Assembly (NCBI RefSeq): GCF_000247695.1
Contig: NW_004624801.1
Span: 5,455,933 to 5,519,932 of the forward strand
Direction: 5' to 3'
Origin: Heterocephalus glaber
Lineage: Eukaryota; Chordata; Mammalia; Rodentia; Bathyergidae
Length of the DNA stretch: 64,000 nt
In this document: positions 26,801 to 39,355 of the stretch, piece by piece
How the letters are laid out: each line of letters begins with the position of its first letter
Numbering within the stretch: position 1 is the stretch's first letter
Notes under the pieces: model-generated
Databases searched by the model: none
The model's input: the letters and a program-made list of their open reading frames with translations, nothing else
Told to the model about the DNA's origin: nothing
Position numbers and translations under genes: made by a program

Positions 26801-28630
26801 TTGAACAGAGCCTGCATGCTTGGAGGAAGCCCTAGCCTCAAGGAGAATCTGCAGGCAGGTGTTTCAGTGACAGCCCTGGCCCAGGGCTCAGCCCACTTAA
26901 AATGCTGGACATGTTGGTGAATGTCCACATGATTCTTCTCTGCAGCCTTGGAATTGTCCAGCTGAGGTCCCAGACATCACAGAGCAGAGACACATTGTTC
27001 TAGCCAACCCCCATCCCAAACCCTGATGCTTAGAAACCATGAGATGTTATAACCAAGTGTCATTCTAAGCCCCTATATTTTGTGGAGATTTGTCATTCAG
27101 CAATGTGTCACCAACACAGGCAGGGCCTTGTTGAATCATGTTTGTCCTCCAAGCCCAGCACTATGACTTGTACCTAGTGAGTGCTCATTGACTGGAAGAA
27201 TGAACCCTAGCAGGTGATGATTCCAGTCTTGCCCTTTGGTTATCATTGTCATCTTTCCTACATCATCTCCCCATAATTCCACTGCTCATAGGGAAGCTAG
27301 GGAGGCCCAAGCCTGCCTCTGATGACATCACTGGGCCCTAGGTCAACCAATCCTGCAGCCCGTCATGGACCCACATGTTCTTAGTTCTGAAGCTGCTTGG
27401 AATTAGGGTTTCTGGTTCTTGGAGACCAGAACATGTTCTGCCATTTACATGCTTGGCCTTTTTTGTCTTCAGTAAAGTCCTGCCAAGTAAGCCATTAATC
27501 AGTATCCCCATTTCACACCCAAGAACATTGAGAAGGAAGGAGTAAGTACTAACAAGTAATAAAGTGGGAATTTTGAATTTGAATCTCCTGGGGCCCAACT
27601 CAATATCTTATGTCCACAGCATCGTTACAGCTCTTAACAAACAAAGCCTGACTGGTAAATGGCTTGTAGTGCTCTGTGTGCTTCCTTCGGGAGTGGCAGA
27701 TCCTTGATGAACCATCACACCAGCTCAATAAGAAGGGATTAGACCCAGATCTTGTGCAATCCTCATTAACAGCAGTGACAAAAAGTGACCACTCTTTTAT
27801 GTCCCAGGTCCTGCACTGAGCACTTAATGTGCACTGCAGCACTCACTGGCCACGGCCATGCTGTGAGGAGGCATCATTGATTCCCATGAGGTAAGAGAAG
27901 AGAGGCATGGGCCAGGTGGCATGCATGACTTGCTCAAATTCCCACAAGTAATAGGGGCAAAGCAGGTCTTTCTACCCAAGTTCACTTGAGCTCTTCTGCC
28001 CTTGTATAAAATCACTTCCATTGATTGTGCTCTCGGATACAGGCACATGAACCACTATTGTGAGGTAGTTTTTATTATTCCCATTATACAGGCCGGAAAC
28101 TGAGGTTCAAGTGATAAAGTCCTAGGGCTGGGCTGGTAAGAACTGGGAAGGTCAGGATTCTAAGCCATGCCTGTCACCCCCACCTTAACAACTATCCCAC
28201 ACCCCCAACATGCCATGTCCTACCTCCAAGCTCCTTGATGAGCCAGCTCTCCCAGGAGAGTAGAGTTTGACAGGGCCCCCTCGCCTGCCTCACTCCCCAT
28301 CTCTCTCCAGGCTCCCTCCAATCCTCCTTATTCTTCCCACCCCAAACCCAGGCCCTGAGACCAGAGCTCCTTCTCCTCCCCTTCAGTCCAACTCCCCTCT
28401 CCCACCTCCCCATGGCTCAGCCCCAAGCCCGAGAGGGCTCTTTGTCCTCTCCTGGCCCTCCTGATGGGCTTTCTACCCGCTGATGCCAATCTCTGGGGTT
28501 CCTGTCCCCTGGCAGCTCTTAAATTATTAACTTGACTTTTTATGTTAAAAGGAGGCAATACTGGGCTTGAACTATTTTTCCTTAAGAGACTATTCCAGGC
28601 CTCCCACATTTTAAGTGCAGTTCCCTCCAA
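23860..28630. other. no gene seen; old repeat fragments
   Basis: MIR-like pieces lie at about 25360-25470 (ctcactgggtggcccttggcaag) and, antisense, about 27860-27970 and 28050-28170 (cccattatacaggccggaaac). About 26880-27120 ends like an old MLT-type LTR (ttgtggagatttgtcattcagca). No splice-consistent exon set found. Confidence 0.35.
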
Positions 28631-28635
28631 AAGGA

Positions 28636-28776
28636 TTTTTTTTTTTTTTTTTTTGAGACAGGGTTTCACTTTGTAGTTCAAGCTAGCCTTGAACGCACTA
28701 TGTAGTCCAGGCTGGCCTCAAACTCACAGCTATCCTCCTGCCTCAGCCTCCCAAGTGCTGAGATTATAGGTGTGGC
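28636..28776 (-). mobile_element. B1-type SINE, antisense
   Basis: Poly(T), then gagacagggtttcactttg ... cctcagcctcccaagtgctg. Confidence 0.85.
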
Positions 28777-30430
28777 CTCCAAGATATCTTCTTATCCACA
28801 CTGCTCATTCAACTCTTGGGACTACCTGCCGAGGCCCCTAGACTTAGGTAAGGGAGGCTGCCCTCTGGCACAAGTGAGAAAAAATGCTTTCCTGGAGGAA
28901 GTCACCGGTACACTGAGTTTACACCACTCTGTGCGTATAGCAATGGGAATTCGGCCAGCACAGAGGAGAGATGCAATCAGATCTTCATCTGCAGGGCTTT
29001 ATCTTTCGATAATCACAATAATCCACGGAGCTTTCCTGCAGGGGAGGTGACTATATTTCCATCCTACCCCAGTTCTCTACTCCCTGCACTGGTTCCTGTA
29101 CAAGCCCGGGATACAAGAAGCTCTCAGCAGAGGATGTGGAAAACTCCCAGGAGGCGAGCAGGGGAAGAGCTCTGCCCAGGCAATGCCTGTTCCCGGGTTG
29201 GCAGGGGGAAGAGGGCATGGAATTGCTTCTCTTCTGCACACCCCATGCCTGTCCCTCTCCGGTGAGTTACCCCCGACCAGATTCAGCTCCTCCATTCCCT
29301 GAGCTGCAGCCATTTCTATTGTGGGCTCACGAGGTCAGCCCTCCCAGCAGCTTCCCCCACTGCCCCCAGCAGTTCAAGCCACCCCTCTTCTCAGCTTCTC
29401 CCACTCTTCTTCAAAGCTACCCAGCGCCCATTGCCTCCCTCTGTGGAAAAGCTCTTCCTAGGCACCGTCCCCACTAGGACAGCCGCTCTGAACCACCCCA
29501 AACACACACGACCTTGGAAACTGTGTTACTTTGTCCTCTAGTGATTTCCCAGGAAGAGGATGGGTCTCTACAGTTACACAAGAATAACAGCCTCTCACAC
29601 CTGGAAGGCACTTAGGGTGAGAGACTCCACGGAAGGTAACAAAAGCCCTGAAGCCCAGATCTTGCCCTAGACCACAAAGCTCAGAACCTTCCAGGCAGAG
29701 ACCCCAAATCTGGATTTCTAAACTCCAGGTGGTCCCAGAAATGACCATGGCTGAGAATTGCTGCTTCAGACCTCTGGAGTCTGCCATAAACTCGAGGTTA
29801 TTTGGGACTCTTGCCTCCTTGGGATGGCACAAGGGACAGGTGTTACCCAGTTCCAAGAGAAGAAAGCCGAGGCTGAGAGAGATGCATGTCATGTGGCTGC
29901 CACCAGCAGGGCAGGGTCGTGAAGACAGGCTCAGTCTCCTGGATTTGAGGGTTTTAGCGCTGACCCCAGCTCTGTAATCACTGCAAACCACAGAGTGCAA
30001 GGCAGCTTCCAGCCCTTGTGTGGCCCTACAGCTGACATGGGGCTGGACACATGCAGGGCCCTGGGAGCTGGGCACGGATGGACTGAACGCACAAAGGTGG
30101 CTGTCCTGCCTGGTGCTGTGGCCCACTCTGTGCTGGGCAGGATGGTGAACTTCTCCCCGGGGCCTGCTCAAGCCTCGACCAGCTCTCCAGGAGGGCCCCC
30201 AAGTCACAGGTGCCTGGAAAGAGAGACCAGGAGACCACGCCGCTGGAATGGCTGTTAGGAGTCAGCCTCCCAGGCCACCGATCCCTCAGCCCAGGTGCCC
30301 TGCCTTGGTCGTGACTGTGTTCGCCTTTAGCTTAGCTGGGGTGACCGACCGGCCTGTTTACTCTGGCCTCAGGCCTTTGCCAGGTTTCAGACCTTTCAGC
30401 TTCAAAATCCAGAGATGGTCGCCCTGCTAC
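28777..30430. other. no gene seen
   Basis: GC-moderate DNA with one 249-codon minus-strand open frame (29458-30207) that shows no recognisable domain or splice context. Confidence 0.4.
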
Positions 30431-30439
30431 CCTGTCCCC

Positions 30440-30860
30440 AGTTCTGGTTGACACGTTTGCTCTCATGTGGTCTGTTGTGCTTAAGGTCGAAATTGGCCCC
30501 CAACTATCTATGTGCCTTTTGGTAGGTGACTGGACCATGGGGTGCTGCATTCACCAGTGGATTCATCCACTGACGAGTTCATAACTGAATATGCTGTTAG
30601 GAGATGGGGCCTGGTTGGAAGAGATGCTTCACCGAGGGTGTGCGTTTCCCTGGCCCCTGCCTTCTTGCTCTGCTTCCTGGCTGCCCTGGATGAGCTTCCC
30701 TCCAATAGGCCTTTCTGCCATGCCATCCTTCCTTGGAGCCAGCTGACCATGGACTAAATCCCTTTAAAAAGTGAGCCAAATTAAAACTCTCCTTCTTTAG
30801 GTTGTGGTTGTGGGTATTGGATGTTTGATCCCAGCTATGGGAGAGCTCACTAACCTAGGG
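30440..30860 (+). mobile_element. solo MaLR-like LTR
   Basis: ggagatggggcctggttgg ... cttcctggctgccctgg ... cttggagccagctgaccatgg ... gtgagccaaattaaaactc matches the MaLR LTR layout seen at 15.7 and 17.7 kb. Confidence 0.65.
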
Positions 30861-33027
30861 CCCCACACCTCTCCCTTTTTCTCTTTGCCCACTGCTGCTG
30901 TTGAGACCCTATCCCCATGTCTCCCAGAGCACCAATGGCCTTGAAACTAGCTTCCTCCCTCTCAGCCTTCTCCACAGCAGCTTCACTGGGCCATCACATG
31001 CATTTCTGTCTTGCCTGCATGGCATGGGCTCACACGCCCTCCTGTAGGCCATTTATCCACTAGTTCCTGACCACCTGCTGTGTGCAGGGCATGCACTCAG
31101 GTCCCTGCAGTGAGGAGCAACTACCATTCCCTGGGAAAAGCCGGGCTAGAAGTATGCAGGGGTGGGGGCTCCTCAGAGGTGACATGGATTGTGGGGGTGC
31201 ATGTGACACGCCCAGAGGAAACATCCTGTGCAAAGCTGCAGCTATGCAAAAGGGTGTGGCACGTTCTGAGGCCAAGCAATCAGGGTGCACAGAGCACCGG
31301 GTCGGAGGTGCCCTGGAGCAGTAGAGAAGGGCTGGCCTGTCTCACTGGGGTGCTTTAGTCAGTAGACAGTGTCGTCAGTCACTGAGGATCTACCACTGGC
31401 CAAGGATCTGGCTCGTCCCCAAACAGATGGGAGAATTAGGTCTCGGGGTGACATTCCTGCCTGCTCTAGCCCATGCTTGAGCACTGCTGTCTCCTAGGCA
31501 ATTCCCAGTGCCCAGCTGCACTCCAGGCCAATTAATCAGAAGGAGCCGGATAAAATGTGCTCACATAGACATTTCTAAAAGCCCCCAGGGTGATCCAGGT
31601 GTAGAGGCAAAGTTGAGAACCTGGTGCTAGAGGACACAGGGATGACGCAGGGAGGAACCGTCACAAAGGTGCTGTTGTGTGCACTGATCAACTGCATTTG
31701 AGGGGACCACGCACCTGCGAGCCTCGCCCCCAGTCCTTTCCCTCCCATTTCCTTCCTCTCCTGTGTGCCACAGGAAATGAAAGGATATGAAAGGGGGAAG
31801 AACATGACTACCACACTTTGAGAAATGTTTTCCATGCTTTGTCAACAAGAGGAAGACTGAGAGGGGCATCTTAGAAATTGGAACTAGCTAAGTTTTCAGA
31901 AGTCTTTTCTGGCCACACTCCGACACCTCCAAAAGCAGCCCAGAGCCAGCAGGGAAGTTGGAATCTAAAGGGAACCCAACCAAATCTGCAGCTGAACCCT
32001 GTTCTAAACCCAACAGGCCTAAGGGACCAGAAAGAGGACCCTCCAAGCCAGACACAGATAAGGGCTGTGCTGCCCCTAGTGTCGAGGCATGGGTACAACG
32101 CCCACCCTCCATTTCCACAACCCACTTCCCATCCTCTCCCTCTTCTTCCCTTACAATTAAATACTTTAGAAGCAAGAGCCTATCATGCAATGTCGGAATG
32201 GTCGGCTACGAATGTCTTACATCTCTACGCCCAGCACTGACGGGCCGCGCCCCTCGGCTCCCACCCCAGCCCACCCCACCGGAGGGCATCCAGGGCAGTC
32301 TACGAGGCCAGCTGGTGCAGAGCCCAAGCGACGGTGCTGACCAGAAGGGGAGCCAGCTTCTCTGAGACACCCTGAGGGGCCTTCAGAGTTACTAAAGCTC
32401 AGCCCCTTGTCTGCACCGCAGGAATAGAGGACCTACTTCGGAGGGTTGGGAAAGATCACTGAAAATGCACGAAAACAACTTGGCCCGATTTCCTGTAAAG
32501 GGTAGTGGGAAGCCGGCAGTACTGAGGGTCTGGGTCTCCCTCTGAGCACTGGGGACACCCTCACCCCATCCGGGCAGTAACAGACCACACTTCTCAAAGC
32601 CACAAGAGGCGTTTCCCAGAGCATGTGCACAGGGCTTTATGACTTATATTTGTTTCCTTTTCTGCATATTGATGTTCTACTCTGATTTGACTTGTTTGTG
32701 GGCCTCACACTATATTTAACTTGTTTAGTTATTGCCTTATTTTGCCCAACATCCCCCAAACTCCTCCACCAGGTTCTGGGGACAGAATCCAGGGCCCCAG
32801 ACATGATGCAGTGCTTCAGAAACTGGCCTAAAGACACAAAAGGAGTCACAGTCATGCCAGTGAATGTCAAATGCTTTTACCAAATATAATTTTTTATATA
32901 AAATAAATCTCTATTCAGCTGATGATCCAAAAACAACTAGTGGAAATCCAAATTTACACATCAGATCTACTTAAATTCAACAGAGCAAGTGGCTTCAGGA
33001 AAAAAATGCAGCAATAAAACTTTCTAC
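30861..33027. other. no gene seen
   Basis: Short overlapping frames only. ataaaataaatctctattc near 32900 resembles a polyadenylation signal, but no upstream exon supports a gene. Confidence 0.35.
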
Positions 33028-33043
33028 AAAATCAAGGCTCTGT

Positions 33044-33128
33044 TGGGCTGGGGATTTAGCTCAGTGGTTCTGCCATCTGCCTTGCAAGTGCAAGGTCCCA
33101 AGTTCAATCCCCGGTACAAAAAAAAAAA
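33044..33128 (+). mobile_element. ID-like SINE
   Basis: ggctggggatttagctcagtgg ... gttcaatccccggtacaaaa. Duplicated aatcaaggc(t/c)ct(g/a)tt on both sides. Confidence 0.9.
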
Positions 33129-33284
33129 AATCAAGGCCCTATTTGGTCTTTGAGTTTGGCTTTTCTTAAAATGGACACTCGGCGAGCACACATCCCCATA
33201 ATAAGACATTCCAGGTTCCTGCCCACACCCCACCTCTGCCCAGCCAACTCCTGCTCCAGGTGGAGAGAACTCACACCCACCTCC

Positions 33285-33300
33285 ACCTCCAGAGGGCGCT
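33285..33300 (+). promoter_or_regulatory. CTCF-like motif
   Basis: acctccagagggcgct fits the CTCF core (CCAGAGGGCGCT), plus orientation. Motif only; occupancy unknown. Confidence 0.35.
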
Positions 33301-33518
33301 CCTCCCCTGGCCTAGGACCCTGGCCTGCCCTGGGGGCTGTGAAGACAGCGGCACCCAATGTGACCACAGTGTCACGGTGCCCCCTTGGCCTCCAAATGGA
33401 GTGGCTGCTACTCCCTAGCCCCAGGGAGGAATGTCCCACACGCCACCTCTGTAAGTTTTATTCCAAACTAGGACAAACTGGCTCTGAAGTGGTGGGATGA
33501 AGCTTCAAGTCCAGTAAT

Positions 33519-33983
33519 TGAGGCAGGAGGAGACTAGGGCATGGTAATGTGTCTGGAGCAATTAGGCACGACCAGCCAGTTGAAGAGACTTGTCAATCAT
33601 GGGCACAGAGCAGCAGCTCCCGAGCCTGACACGAGATCAAACCAAGCCCTGCACCTAGTACCAATCTTCTGCCACAAGAACACGCCTAACCTGGCACCTG
33701 ATATCAATCTTCTGACATGAGTGCAAGCTGAGCCTCGAACCTGATCCCAATCTTCTAGCACGAGATCAAGTGGGACCACCTGGACCAACTCTCAAGCTAA
33801 AAAAAAAAAAAAAAAAGGAAGCAATTGACTTGGCGCTACTGCCCTCTAGGTCTTGCAGTGGTCTGTTCTGCTTCCCAGACGTATCTTCTCTTTTTCCTTC
33901 CAAGCCTCCTTTTCTCCTTGAGCACTTCCTTTGTGCTTCTTTTCCTTTTTATTTTTTTCTTCTTATTTTTGCCCTAAATTAAT
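33519..33983 (+). mobile_element. solo ERV LTR, same family as 2242-2709
   Basis: Starts tgaggcaggaggagactaggg and follows the minus-strand LTR at 2.2-2.7 kb (cgaccagccagttgaagaga, cagcagctcccgagcctgac, caatcttctgacatgag, ccttccaagcctccttttctcc). An internal A run at 33801-33818 replaces some LTR sequence. The U5 end is truncated before the next L1 piece. Confidence 0.85.
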
Positions 33984-34004
33984 CTTAATCCCTGATACCA
34001 CACA

Positions 34005-34435
34005 CACACAAAAACTAGAAGATGAGCTTGAGACATTTCTAGCTAAATGGATGCACCTTGAGACTATAAAGTGAAATAAATCGGACACACATTTAAATAC
34101 CACACTTGTTTCTCAGGTGTGAGAAACTGAAAGTGGAAATAAGGACTAAAATGTGTAATAGATATTGGGAAATGGGAAGAAAATGTTCAAATGTGAAGGG
34201 GAACAAGGGAGGGGGTGAGGAGAAAGGAAGGAAGGGACAAGGAAAAAAGTAAAAATAGAAGGGAAAAATGAGGAAAAATACCTTTTGTATATGGAGAGGA
34301 GAGGGAGGCTTGAGGAAAGGGGGAAATGGGGAAAAAAGGCAGGCTATATCATGTACAGGTGCAAATTCCCTGTGATGAGTGTTAGCATCACGTATATCTA
34401 AAATGTACCAATAAATGTTTTGCTAAAAAAATTCT
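34005..34435 (+). mobile_element. L1 3' UTR fragment
   Basis: Close match in layout to the L1 end at 5430-5850 (catttctagctaaatggatgc, ggtgtgagaaactgaaagtgg, catgtacaggtgcaaattcc, aaatgtaccaataaatg). Confidence 0.8.
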
Positions 34436-34439
34436 TTTA

Positions 34440-35050
34440 AATAAACCTTAAGAGCCACCCATTTTACTGTTGGCTGGGGAAAATAAATCAGTGACTTGGG
34501 TCTTCAGTCTCCAGATTGAACATTCCCAGGACACAACACTTGCCTCGATTCAGGAAAGACAAATACCCAGCCACTGTAGCATAGAAAAGCTTACACATCA
34601 TCTGCAATGGCTTCACCATCTCTCCTTCCCCTGGTAGCTGCTTCTAGGGAAGTGTGACAAGTGTCCACATTTAGTCACCTATGTGTCCCTGAGAATGGGC
34701 GGCAAGGAGCAGTGGCATGTGAATTGACCAACAATAGGTGCAGGGACAGAAGGCTTCTGTCCTCTTTGCTTGTGCTCCAAGCCACCCATTAGAAGCCATA
34801 AAGGCCAGGTGATGACAAGATGCAAACAGCATGGACAGACCTGTAGGCGAGGCTCACTGTGGCAGCCATCCAGGGTGTGTACCAGCCGTGTGAACAAAGC
34901 CACCAAACCCATCCCTTCCCTGCTCTACGAGAGAGAGGGAAAGAACCAAGACTTCTCTCGTTTCCTAAGCACCATGCATCTTGGTGACACCCGCTCCCTT
35001 TCTAAGATGTCACAGAACACAGAGCAGCTTTGAAACTGGATCACCATTAC
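34440..35050. other. no gene seen
   Basis: No recognised feature. Confidence 0.4.
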
Positions 35051-35059
35051 TCCTGAGCA

Positions 35060-35580
35060 GCCTTCACTGTTGAGGTGGGCGTACATTGCAAAAGGTGGCC
35101 CCGAGACGGGCCCTCCTCTCTCTCATGAACACACACTCAGGTGGATGTTTTTACTCAGCAGCAATACTGGGCAGCCCCTGAGCATGGCTAGCTCAGGCAG
35201 GTACTGCACCAGGAGGTACTCGACCACCTAGGTCAGGGGCATCCTACCGATCATGAAGTCCTTGTCCTGGAAAGCCCACTTCTCAATGAGGCGCATCACC
35301 ATGTGGGACAAACCCAGCACATTGGCAATGTCAATGATCTTCTTTTGAGTCTTCTGGGGTAGGTGAGAAAGAAAAAGACCAACAAGTTCAGCCAAGGGTG
35401 GATGAAGGTCACCGTTAATGGAGCTCCTCTAGGGAACATTCTCTTGGTCATGCCTAGAGCATACAGAAAGAACATGGCCAGAAACACATGCACACTCCTA
35501 TGCTTAGTTGGTGTTTGATCTAGGTACCAGGGCAACGCAAAGCGTAAAGAAAGTCTTTTTCCGCAAACTGCTGGAAACAC
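35060..35580 (-). pseudogene. GOSR2P: GOSR2 fragment: last exon plus intron-like DNA
   Basis: Minus-strand copy of the C-terminal end of GOSR2 (membrin, a Golgi Qb-SNARE). From 35353 downward it reads [21 protein letters not shown], then [14 protein letters not shown] and the start of the transmembrane anchor. A TAG replaces the anchor cysteine, and substitutions continue to the natural end region. Immediately upstream (35354-35395 complement) a pyrimidine-rich run ends in CAG, exactly like an intron acceptor, and the sequence beyond does not continue GOSR2 coding. No poly(A) tail is visible. It is therefore either a genomic fragment or a copy of unspliced RNA, and it is non-functional. Confidence 0.75.
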
Positions 35581-35817
35581 TGATCTTGTTATAAATTATC
35601 ATACACATGTGTGCCATACACATATATTTCATATATATCATACATGTTATGTATAAAATAGAACCTTGATTCACATTCTATATAAAAACTAATTTGAGAT
35701 GGCTCGCAGGACTAAACACAAAAGCTAAAACACCAAAAAACTTCTAGAAAAAAACAATATCTGAAAATTGAAAACAATCAAGTATCCATCAACCAGAGGA
35801 TGTATAAACAAATGATA

Positions 35818-35870
35818 GCCTCACAAGAGCAAGGTCCCGAGTTCGATCCTTGGTACCAAATATCAAAAAC
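35818..35870 (+). mobile_element. 5'-truncated ID-like SINE
   Basis: Only the B-box half (aaggtcccgagttcgatcc) and tail are present. aaacaaatgat(a/g)g flanks both sides. Confidence 0.75.
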
Positions 35871-35931
35871 AAAAAACAAATGATGGTGTATGTGAATAGT
35901 TGACTACTGCTCAGCAATTTTTTTTAAAAAA

Positions 35932-36017
35932 GGCGGGTAGGGATGTAGCTCAGTGGTGCCATGCCTGCCTGGCCAGCACAAGGTCCTGAGTTCAATTCCC
36001 AGTACCACCTCAAAAAA
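35932..36017 (+). mobile_element. ID-like SINE
   Basis: gggatgtagctcagtggtgcc ... gttcaattcccagtacc. Confidence 0.8.
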
Positions 36018-36552
36018 GGACCTAAATACCACATGTAACCAAACATGTAGTGAGGATGACTTAACCTTGAAAATACTAGAGGAAGCAGCCACACACAAAA
36101 TAGTGGGATAAATATAGTTATACAAAGTTCAATAACACTGATTTACAGTGAGGTAAATTAGAGCAGTGCCTGCCTTCAGGCAACAGACAGTGAGATTAGG
36201 AAGGAGAAAGAGATCTTTCCTGGATGATGCAAACGGTCTATAATTTGATAGGAGTGTGAGTTACATAGCTGGGTGCTTTTGTTAAAATTCATTGAAATGC
36301 ACAGATAAGATCTGTATATACAATATACCTCAGTAAACAAATTTAAAATTAGGATATTTTAAGTTTTTAAAAAATCCACATTGGAGTATTTCCCTTTCGA
36401 ATACTCCCTACTCATCCAGAGTAGCTGTCTCTCTCAACTCTCTCTCTCTCCCTCTCTTCCCTCTTGTCCCCACTTTCAAATAAATGGTCTTCTTTTACTT
36501 GAAAAGTTTTTTTAAAAAAATAAAAAGACCACATCAAAAAATTCTCCTTTGG

Positions 36553-36636
36553 GCCAGGGATTTAGCTCAGTGGTTTTGCCGCCTGCTACACAAGCACAAG
36601 GACCCGAGTTCAATCCCCAGTACCAAAAGAAAAAAA
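36553..36636 (+). mobile_element. ID-like SINE
   Basis: gccagggatttagctcagtgg ... gttcaatccccagtacc. The 17-base duplication aaaaaattctcctttgg lies on both sides. Confidence 0.9.
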
Positions 36637-36768
36637 AAAAAATTCTCCTTTGGCTCCTTAGCTTCAATAATCCTTGATACTAACCTGTTCTCTTTGGTGT
36701 AAATGTGTGGGTCAAAGTCTGTATTTACCAGAGGATTTGAGGTGGAAAAAGATAGAAAGACAGAAACA

Positions 36769-36770
<2 letters not shown>

Positions 36771-36809
<39 letters not shown>
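36771..36809. repeat. (CA)n microsatellite
   Basis: About 19 AC units. Confidence 0.95.
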
Positions 36810-36812
<3 letters not shown>

Positions 36813-36896
36813 TGACACTACCACTGAGGCAGAAGAGTATTTTACTCCCAAACCGACAGTATACATCATCCAGCCCACCCTTTCTTACTGCTGTCT

Positions 36897-36988
36897 CTTT
36901 TTTTTTCTTTTTTTGGTACTGGGGATCAAACTCAGGTCCTTGCACTTGTGAGGCAGGTGCTGGAGCCACTGAGCTAAATCCCCAGCCT
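36897..36988 (-). mobile_element. ID-like SINE, antisense
   Basis: T run, ggtactggggatcaaac ... ccactgagctaaatccccagcc. Confidence 0.85.
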
Positions 36989-37627
36989 CTGCTTTCTCAT
37001 TTTTAAAAACATATTTTTTAAAAAACATATTTAATTTCTTATGAACTAATAAGTAAAAATGAATATGCAGCAGGTGCCAAGGTTCTTATACACTTACATA
37101 CAAGTCACCCACTGTGTTGGGTGGATAGATCTGGCCTACAGCCCCACAGGCATTTTTTTAATGAACACACATTAATTAGCAATAGAGGAGAAAAGGCCAG
37201 GGAAGGAAGAGCAGGAGGCATCATGGACCAGACAAGGATCAACAAGCCTTAGCACCCAAGACCTCAAAGGCTGGGGAAGGGGCTCAGTGGGAGAGAGAGA
37301 GAGAAAGCTCAAGTCAAACTTGTCTGTAGCCAGAGGAGACAAAAGGACGATTTTTCACGACCATGACATGACAGTGAAAATGAGACTTTTGCTAATGACC
37401 TTGCCATTGTCGTATGAGGCTCAAGGATCACGCTTCTAGAATCACCTGAAAGAGACCGTTAAATTTCAAAACATGTATTTTCATCCTCACGTTGACCCAA
37501 ATCAGGGCACTTCAGCCCAGTTCCTTCATGCCCTCTCCTGTGTTCCTTTCAGATGGTTTAGGCAGAAAACTCCCAGACAGAGGTACATGGAGGGAATCAA
37601 GAGGCAAAAGACAGGTACAGTAGTGAG

Positions 37628-37713
37628 GGCCGGGGATTTAGCTCAGTGGCACCATGCCCGCCTCACAAGGCCAAGGTCCTGAGTTCCATCCCCAGTACAA
37701 AAAAAAAAAAAAA
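37628..37713 (+). mobile_element. ID-like SINE
   Basis: ggccggggatttagctcagtgg ... gttccatccccagtac, long A tail, gtagt(g/a)ag duplication. Confidence 0.85.
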
Positions 37714-37944
37714 AGTAGTAAGTGAGCAAAGGAAATTGAGTTAGAAACTTCAAAGTTCAATCCCCAGCCACTTGGACAGGCTCCCAGTGCTCAGCTCTAA
37801 CCGAAGGTGCTGTGCCAGACTTCAGCAGGACGCTACCATTTGCTTTAGCAGGAAGCTAACCTCAAGTGCCCATCCTAAAAGCAAAGCTGACCCTTATCCT
37901 GAGATATGGAAGGGAGAGCAGCCATTTTCTACAGAAAGGGCAAA

Positions 37945-38110
37945 CTAAACTGGGCGTGGTGCTGCACACCTATAATCCCAGCGCTCTGGGAGGCTGAGGC
38001 AGGAGGATCATAAATTCAAGCCAGCCTGGGAAGCTAGATTTAAAAGACAAAAATGGCTGGGCATGTAGCTTGGTGCAAAGGCCCTGAGTTCAAAGTGCAG
38101 GTCGCTATTC
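37945..38110 (+). mobile_element. B1-dID dimer
   Basis: The B1 half (ggcgtggtgctgcacacc ... ggctgaggcaggaggatc) is followed after an A-rich link by an ID-related half (ggctgggcatgtagcttgg ... ccctgagttcaaa). Confidence 0.8.
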
Positions 38111-39339
38111 TGAAAGGGGAACACCAGACAGGCCACCTGCAACACTAAAGCTGTCAGCAGGAGGCGACTGTCACACCCAGTAAAGATGCCAGGGGCTGTT
38201 CAGAAATGTGCCAGAGTCCTGTGGAACTGACAGGCTCAACATGGTCCAACAAAAACTAAAATAAAGCATACATTTCTGAGTGACTGTTTCTCAAGCTCAG
38301 TGGCTGGGAGTGCTTCATTCCAGAGAATCACACCCTGATAGCAGGCAGAGCCCACACCCCATTAGCCATCAGAGCAGATTCAGAAAAAAGGATTGAGGCT
38401 GAAACAACACCTCCAACATCAGAGTCTGGGTAACGGTTCTGTAAACCACTTCTGGAGGTCACAGCCTCGGTAGTCTAAAGGGGCAGGGCTTCTAGGAATA
38501 CCTGCAACTAAAGGGGGATCTCTGGGGGTGACCTCCATGTGCTCTGGAGCCACCCACTGTGCTCTTAGCCAGCCCTGAGACCCCACCCATGGGGATTCAG
38601 CAGTCAAGCATGGAAAGATCCAGGTTGTAAGGCATCCCTGAGTTGGGACACTAGGCGAGAACCACTTTAGAGGGCACCCACATCTTCATCTTCATTCCTG
38701 ACCCTATAATGGATCTTCTCAGCTAACTCTTGGGTCCCTTGTCCTGGCAGCCAATTACCCATAGGTTCAGTACACAGGGAAAGATCTGACGAGAGAAGCC
38801 ACTGATGGCTCCTTTCAAGGACTTGCAAAGGGAATTGGGTTACTCTGTCCAGTGTCCAGTTTGGGAAGCCATGATCAAAATGGGAAGCAGGTTCCAGAGT
38901 GCTGGATAAGGTCTTCTCCCTATGCCCCGGCAGGGACCCCCTCAAGGTCAGCCCTCCTGCATACTGTGCCCACCCTCAATGAGGTTATCCATGGCGTGGA
39001 GAATGCTGTGGAGGGAGGAATTAACCACTGTGATTCACCCATTGGTGCGGTGGGTCACATCCTGAGGAAGGAACAGCAGGCACTTGATGGACCTGTCCTC
39101 CTAGTCAGCTGCTAAGGTCCCGCTGCATCGGACTGCTCTGCCTCTTGGCCAAGGCCAAGCCAGGACAGACATAGAATGATGCAGGAGTCAGAGACCCAGC
39201 AGAGAACAAAAAGGAGAGCAGGGGTGCGGGGAGGCCGCTGCTCACACAGAAGTAGCTGCCTCCAGAAGCCTTGCTCTCCAAATGCAGTCCATACGTAAGT
39301 ATCAGTCACTTCTGCCTCTGCGTCATTGCAGCGCTTAGA
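38111..39339. other. no gene seen
   Basis: Opposed short frames, none recognised. Confidence 0.4.
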
Positions 39340-39355
39340 AAAAAATCATTCTTTG

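Noticed and set aside
29458..30207. 249-codon minus-strand frame as a gene
   Set aside because: No recognisable domain, no splice or promoter context, and overlapping frames on the other strand of similar quality.
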